Shown here piece after piece: positions 5,619-6,613 of a stretch of DNA of 6,613 nucleotides. The translations under genes and the position numbers were made by a program. The stretch comes from Anaerolineae bacterium. GTDB lineage: Bacteria; Chloroflexota; Anaerolineae; B4-G1. The number at the start of each line of letters is the position of its first letter. The first letter of the stretch is position 1. The DNA lies in assembly GCA_030612185.1 (NCBI GenBank), contig JAUWOI010000252.1, positions 1 through 6,613 on the forward strand. The letters are read 5' to 3'. Below the pieces are notes generated by a model, which was not told the DNA's origin, did no database searches, and saw nothing but the letters and a program-made list of their open reading frames with translations.

Positions 5619-6613
5619 CCCCAGGTTTCTCCGCACACTCGAAGCAACCGCCGTCCTGCTGTTCCTCGTTCAGGCCGTGCGCGTCCTCTTCTCCGTCCTC
5701 TTCGGCCTCATCTATGATACCATCTTCGCCGAGACGCTAGCGATCAGCACGCTGGGCATCATCATGCTCTTCATCATTCTGTCATTCCTGACGCCACTTG
5801 TGGCCCCACGCCGCAACCACCGCGCGCTGTTGCTCGCCACAGCCATCGTCGCCGCTCTCGCCCGCGTGCCCTTGACAATCAACCTGCCGGCAGTACGGCT
5901 CTGGAGCAGCATGCTCATTGTTGCAGCAAGCGGAATGTACGCCGCCACGCTGTTGCGCCAGCGGCCCCGTTTCTTCCAGACCGGGTTGGTGCTGGCCTTC
6001 GCCGCCGACCAGTTCCTCCGTGTCGCTGGCAACACCTACGACATATCGCTGCGCGAGTGGTGGCTGCCGGTACAGGCTGCGCTTTCGATCGTGACGGGGG
6101 TCGTGGCCTGGCTGGCCTTCTCCCGCACTAAGACCGAAGAACCTCCGGCCGAGCAAGGCATTGGCATCCTGGGCGGTTTGGCCGTGGGGGCGCTGCTGTT
6201 CCTCGAGACCTCACTGCTGGGCTTCCCCAACGCGCTGGCTCGTTGGAGCGGCGTGGGCTACGCCACCATCACGCCGCTGCTAATGGCGGTCACGCTCCTG
6301 TCACTGATGCCCGGCGTCCACCGACTGAGCAACCGGTTCCTGGGCGGGCCCTTCGGCTGGGCTCAGGACAGGCGGCTGGGTGGTCTGGGGCTGCTCTTCC
6401 TGTCACTGACCGGGCTGGCGGCGGGGAAGCAGGCCGGTGGCCCTGTCGCCGCCCTGGGCCTGCTGTTGACCCAGTTCCTCATCCTGATGGTGCTCCTGAA
6501 CCTCGTCAGCCCCTGCCGCAGCGACCGGACGGGGCCGGCGCTGGCGCTGGGATTTCTCCTGTTTCTCATTCTCAACTTCGCGCTGGCCTTCGCTTTCACC
6601 TATCCCTACACCA
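5611..6613 (+). CDS. Polytopic membrane protein, 3' partial
   Basis: From the ATG at 5611 the frame stays open to the last base, giving 334 codons with no stop, so the C-terminus lies beyond the window. A perfect Shine-Dalgarno and an 8-base overlap with psuG support the start. The sequence is very hydrophobic, with about ten or eleven probable transmembrane helices near residues 14-35, 43-65, 72-90, 95-115, 120-135, 152-170, 186-207, 216-233, 256-272, 277-299 and 310-331. Short basic loops such as APRRNHR (65-71) and RQRPRF (116-121) lie between them. One acidic loop (SRTKTEEPPAEQ, 171-182) splits the helices into two bundles. The phrase FLETSLLGFPNALARWSG (197-214) reminds me of the membrane half of Chloroflexota proteins that carry a C-terminal endonuclease/exonuclease/phosphatase domain (CWH43/PGAP2IP-like). 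That domain would lie outside the window, so this is only a suggestion. A transport role for nucleosides is another possibility suggested only by the psuG neighbourhood. Confidence 0.85.
   Translation, partial: MRDPRFLRTLEATAVLLFLVQAVRVLFSVLFGLIYDTIFAETLAISTLGIIMLFIILSFLTPLVAPRRNHRALLLATAIVAALARVPLTINLPAVRLWSSMLIVAASGMYAATLLRQRPRFFQTGLVLAFAADQFLRVAGNTYDISLREWWLPVQAALSIVTGVVAWLAFSRTKTEEPPAEQGIGILGGLAVGALLFLETSLLGFPNALARWSGVGYATITPLLMAVTLLSLMPGVHRLSNRFLGGPFGWAQDRRLGGLGLLFLSLTGLAAGKQAGGPVAALGLLLTQFLILMVLLNLVSPCRSDRTGPALALGFLLFLILNFALAFAFTYPYT

Noticed and set aside
5782..6156. 124-codon minus-strand frame in the right-hand region.
   Set aside because: The plus strand carries an uninterrupted hydrophobic membrane-protein frame with a perfect Shine-Dalgarno, so the minus frame is a shadow.

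Overview
This is a G+C-rich bacterial segment with tightly packed genes. The gene set suggests Chloroflexota (Anaerolineae-like): the C-terminus of a large helicase-associated-domain protein, a lone galactokinase, a full-length RNase J, a YgeY-like M20 hydrolase next to pseudouridine-5'-phosphate glycosidase, and a polytopic membrane protein. Heptamer repeats between genes fit the same picture. This taxonomic call is inference from protein character and no single feature proves it.

Layout. Positions 1-375 (+) carry the last 124 codons of a helicase_C_3/XPB-like C-terminal domain protein. It overlaps galK (365-1558, +) by 11 bases. galK and the RNase J gene rnj (1631-3277, -) converge on a 72-bp gap filled by two facing arrays of a degenerate 7-bp unit, which form an imperfect stem-loop. 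From 3278 to 3502 lies a divergent control region. It has a near-consensus housekeeping promoter firing leftward toward rnj, a strong intrinsic terminator between that promoter and the rnj start codon, and a weaker rightward promoter for the next operon. That operon runs rightward: an M20 hydrolase (3503-4705), psuG (4710-5618) and a multi-pass membrane protein (5611 to beyond the window end). Its genes have gaps of 4 bp and -8 bp and good Shine-Dalgarno sequences, so they are probably co-transcribed.

How the genes fit together. GalK phosphorylates galactose. RNase J is a central RNA-turnover nuclease. PsuG cleaves pseudouridine 5'-phosphate, itself a product of RNA breakdown, to uracil and ribose 5-phosphate. 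The M20 hydrolase is of the YgeY type that sits in purine and amidohydrolase catabolic clusters in enterobacteria. A loose nucleoside-salvage theme for the right half is possible but unproven, and no pseudouridine kinase is visible.

The main genes are conventional. I do not see an obviously new multi-gene system. The most unexpected signal is the terminator inside the rnj leader, which looks like an attenuator or a small RNA with its own promoter and terminator. It is followed by the facing heptamer arrays, and by two Glu-to-Gly changes at otherwise conserved positions of the galactokinase.
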